Positions 12,962 through 14,011 of a DNA stretch of 14,011 nucleotides are shown in pieces; positions within the stretch are counted from its first letter, which is position 1, and each line of letters starts with the position of its first letter. Source of the DNA: JBOHER01 sp050701115 (GTDB taxonomy: Bacteria > Actinomycetota > Actinomycetes > Mycobacteriales > Pseudonocardiaceae); NCBI GenBank assembly GCA_050701115.1, contig JBOHER010000310.1:1-14011 (forward strand). The letters are read 5' to 3'. Under the pieces are notes generated by a model that saw only the letters and a program-made list of their open reading frames with translations, had not been told where the DNA came from and did no database searches. Both the position numbers and the translations under genes were made by a program.

Positions 12962-14011
12962 ATGAGCCATAACCATGACAATGAGTCCGTCTTCACCTGG
13001 GGAGCGCCGCCCCTGAAGTTCGGCACGGGGGCGTTGACCGAGGTCGGTCTGGAGGTCGCTGCCACCGGTGCGACCTCCTGCCTGGTCATTACGGACCCGG
13101 GCGTGCGTGCCACCGGTATCCCTGACCAAGTGCGCGACCACGTCGCAGCAGCTGGCGTCAAGGCCGAGGTCTTCGACCGGGTAGGAGTGGAGCCGACCGA
13201 CGAGAGCATCAACGAGGCCGTGAGTTTCGCGCGGGAACAGGAGCGGGACTGCTTCATCGCCGTCGGTGGTGGGTCAGCGATGGACACCGCCAAGGCTGTC
13301 AACCTGCTCACTACGCATCCGGGTGAGCTTCTCGACTATGTGACGCCGCCGATCGGGGTAGGCAAGGCGCCGACGGGTCCGTTGAAACCGCTGATCGCGG
13401 TCCCGACGACTGCGGGGACCGGCTCGGAGTCGACGACCATCTGCGTCATCGACTTCCTGGGACTGCATCTCAAGGCTGGGATCAGCCACGCGCGGCTGCG
13501 TCCCTCCTTGGCGATCATCGACCCGCTAACGACCGTGACGATGCCGTCTCAGGTCACCGCGGCAAGCGGCATGGACGTTCTTTCGCACGCGCTCGAGAGC
13601 TATACCAGCGTTCGGTTCGACGCCAAGCCGGCACCGGAGGAGCCGATGCGGCGTCCAGCATTCTGCGGCTCGAACCCGATCAGTGACGTGTGGTGCGAGA
13701 TGGCGCTCGGCCTCGTCGGGCGCTACCTGCGGCGCGCCGTGATGAATGGCCGTGATCTGGAGGCGCGCTACCAAATGATGCTCGCCTCGACATACGCCGG
13801 GACCGGCTTTGGCAACGCCGGCACGCACCTGCCTCATGCCAACGCCTACCCGGTCGCGGGAGCGGTGCAGGACTACCAGGCCGAAGGCTACCCGGTGATG
13901 CCGATGGTGCCGCACGGCCAAGCCGTCTCGTCGACCGCCGCTGCGGTCTTCCGCTGGACCTATCCCGGTGACCCGTGCCGCCATCTCAGGGCCGCCGAGC
14001 TTCTCAGCGGG
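12962..14011 (+). CDS. Hydroxyacid-oxoacid transhydrogenase (HOT, iron-containing alcohol dehydrogenase family), C-terminus outside window
   Basis: 350 codons are visible without a stop up to the right edge. It starts MSHNHDNESVFTWGAPPLKFG at ATG 12962, with GGAG 7 nt upstream. Motifs: FIAVGGGSAMDTAKAVNLL (dinucleotide loop), AVPTTAGTGSESTTICVID, ASGMDVLSHALESYTS with the D-x3-H metal ligands, and GTGFGNAGTHLPHANAYPVAG and MVPHG with further His ligands. The inserted segment around CGSNPISDVW and the GFGNAG.HLPH...YPVAG..YQ pattern are those of ADHFE1/HOT rather than ordinary Fe-ADHs. HOT couples oxidation of 4-hydroxybutyrate to succinate semialdehyde with reduction of 2-oxoglutarate to D-2-hydroxyglutarate, using bound NAD. 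It is divergent from the dehydrogenase that could recycle D-2-hydroxyglutarate. A neighbouring residue differs from the usual HG(L/M)SYP, reading HANAYP. Confidence 0.88.
   Translation, partial: MSHNHDNESVFTWGAPPLKFGTGALTEVGLEVAATGATSCLVITDPGVRATGIPDQVRDHVAAAGVKAEVFDRVGVEPTDESINEAVSFAREQERDCFIAVGGGSAMDTAKAVNLLTTHPGELLDYVTPPIGVGKAPTGPLKPLIAVPTTAGTGSESTTICVIDFLGLHLKAGISHARLRPSLAIIDPLTTVTMPSQVTAASGMDVLSHALESYTSVRFDAKPAPEEPMRRPAFCGSNPISDVWCEMALGLVGRYLRRAVMNGRDLEARYQMMLASTYAGTGFGNAGTHLPHANAYPVAGAVQDYQAEGYPVMPMVPHGQAVSSTAAAVFRWTYPGDPCRHLRAAELLSG

Noticed and set aside
12911..13141. N-terminal extension of the FAD dehydrogenase up to 13141
   Set aside because: It lies antisense to the transhydrogenase coding sequence and across the divergent promoter; the family N-terminus fits ATG 12910.
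1..14011. Search for CRISPR arrays, tRNA/rRNA genes, phage or defence genes
   Set aside because: No regularly spaced repeats, no tRNA-like cloverleaf noticed, and no phage, toxin-antitoxin or restriction gene recognised by eye apart from the DUF222 gene.

Overview
The window looks like a chromosomal segment of a high-GC Gram-positive actinomycete, probably of the Mycobacteriales (Nocardia/Rhodococcus type) or a relative. The basis is uniformly GC-rich coding DNA, a DUF222/13E12-repeat (HNH endonuclease) gene at the left edge, GTG/TTG start candidates, and several genes whose -10 box sits 6-7 nt from the start codon (leaderless pattern). No tRNA, rRNA or CRISPR array was seen.

Layout. Positions 1-515 (-) hold the N-terminal part of a DUF222 protein. 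Positions 516-1042 have no intact gene; they carry a frameshifted ISAs1-family transposase relic and a small inverted repeat. Positions 1043-1441 (+) hold a small SRPBCC-fold protein, followed by a hairpin between converging genes. Positions 1515-7492 (-) are a tight five-gene operon in transcription order zwf, edd, glk, eda, PfkB sugar kinase. Three junctions are 4-nt ATGA overlaps; the glk/eda junction overlaps by 13 nt with the eda start chosen here, or by 4 nt with its alternative start. A divergent ROK-family repressor follows (7644-8837, +), and the spacer between them holds clustered TTAG/CTAA inverted repeats that look like operators. Positions 8838-9158 have no intact gene but hold a short relic of a BTAD/SARP-type regulator. 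The right part has an IclR regulator (9162-9953, +), a convergent 978-residue FAD/Fe-S dehydrogenase (9974-12910, -) and, divergent from that, an iron-dependent hydroxyacid-oxoacid transhydrogenase (12962 to the window end, +, partial).

How the genes work together. The left module encodes an Entner-Doudoroff route: Glk makes glucose 6-phosphate, Zwf oxidises it, Edd dehydrates 6-phosphogluconate to KDPG, Eda cleaves KDPG to pyruvate and glyceraldehyde 3-phosphate, and the terminal PfkB kinase feeds in another sugar (fructose or KDG). No 6-phosphogluconolactonase and no gnd are present. Glk is of the non-ROK type usual in Proteobacteria, and Zwf and the gene order also resemble proteobacterial clusters, suggesting that the block or its ancestor was acquired horizontally. 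The right module pairs an enzyme family that makes D-2-hydroxyglutarate while oxidising 4-hydroxybutyrate (HOT) with a YdiJ-like enzyme able to re-oxidise D-2-hydroxyglutarate. They are transcribed divergently from a spacer with a 16-nt direct repeat, presumably under the nearby IclR protein. This would form a 2-oxoglutarate/D-2-hydroxyglutarate redox cycle.

The most unusual sequence features are a 34-nt imperfect repeat spanning the starts of both edd and eda (it brackets edd-glk), the ROK operator cluster, and the phased direct repeat between the two right-hand enzymes.
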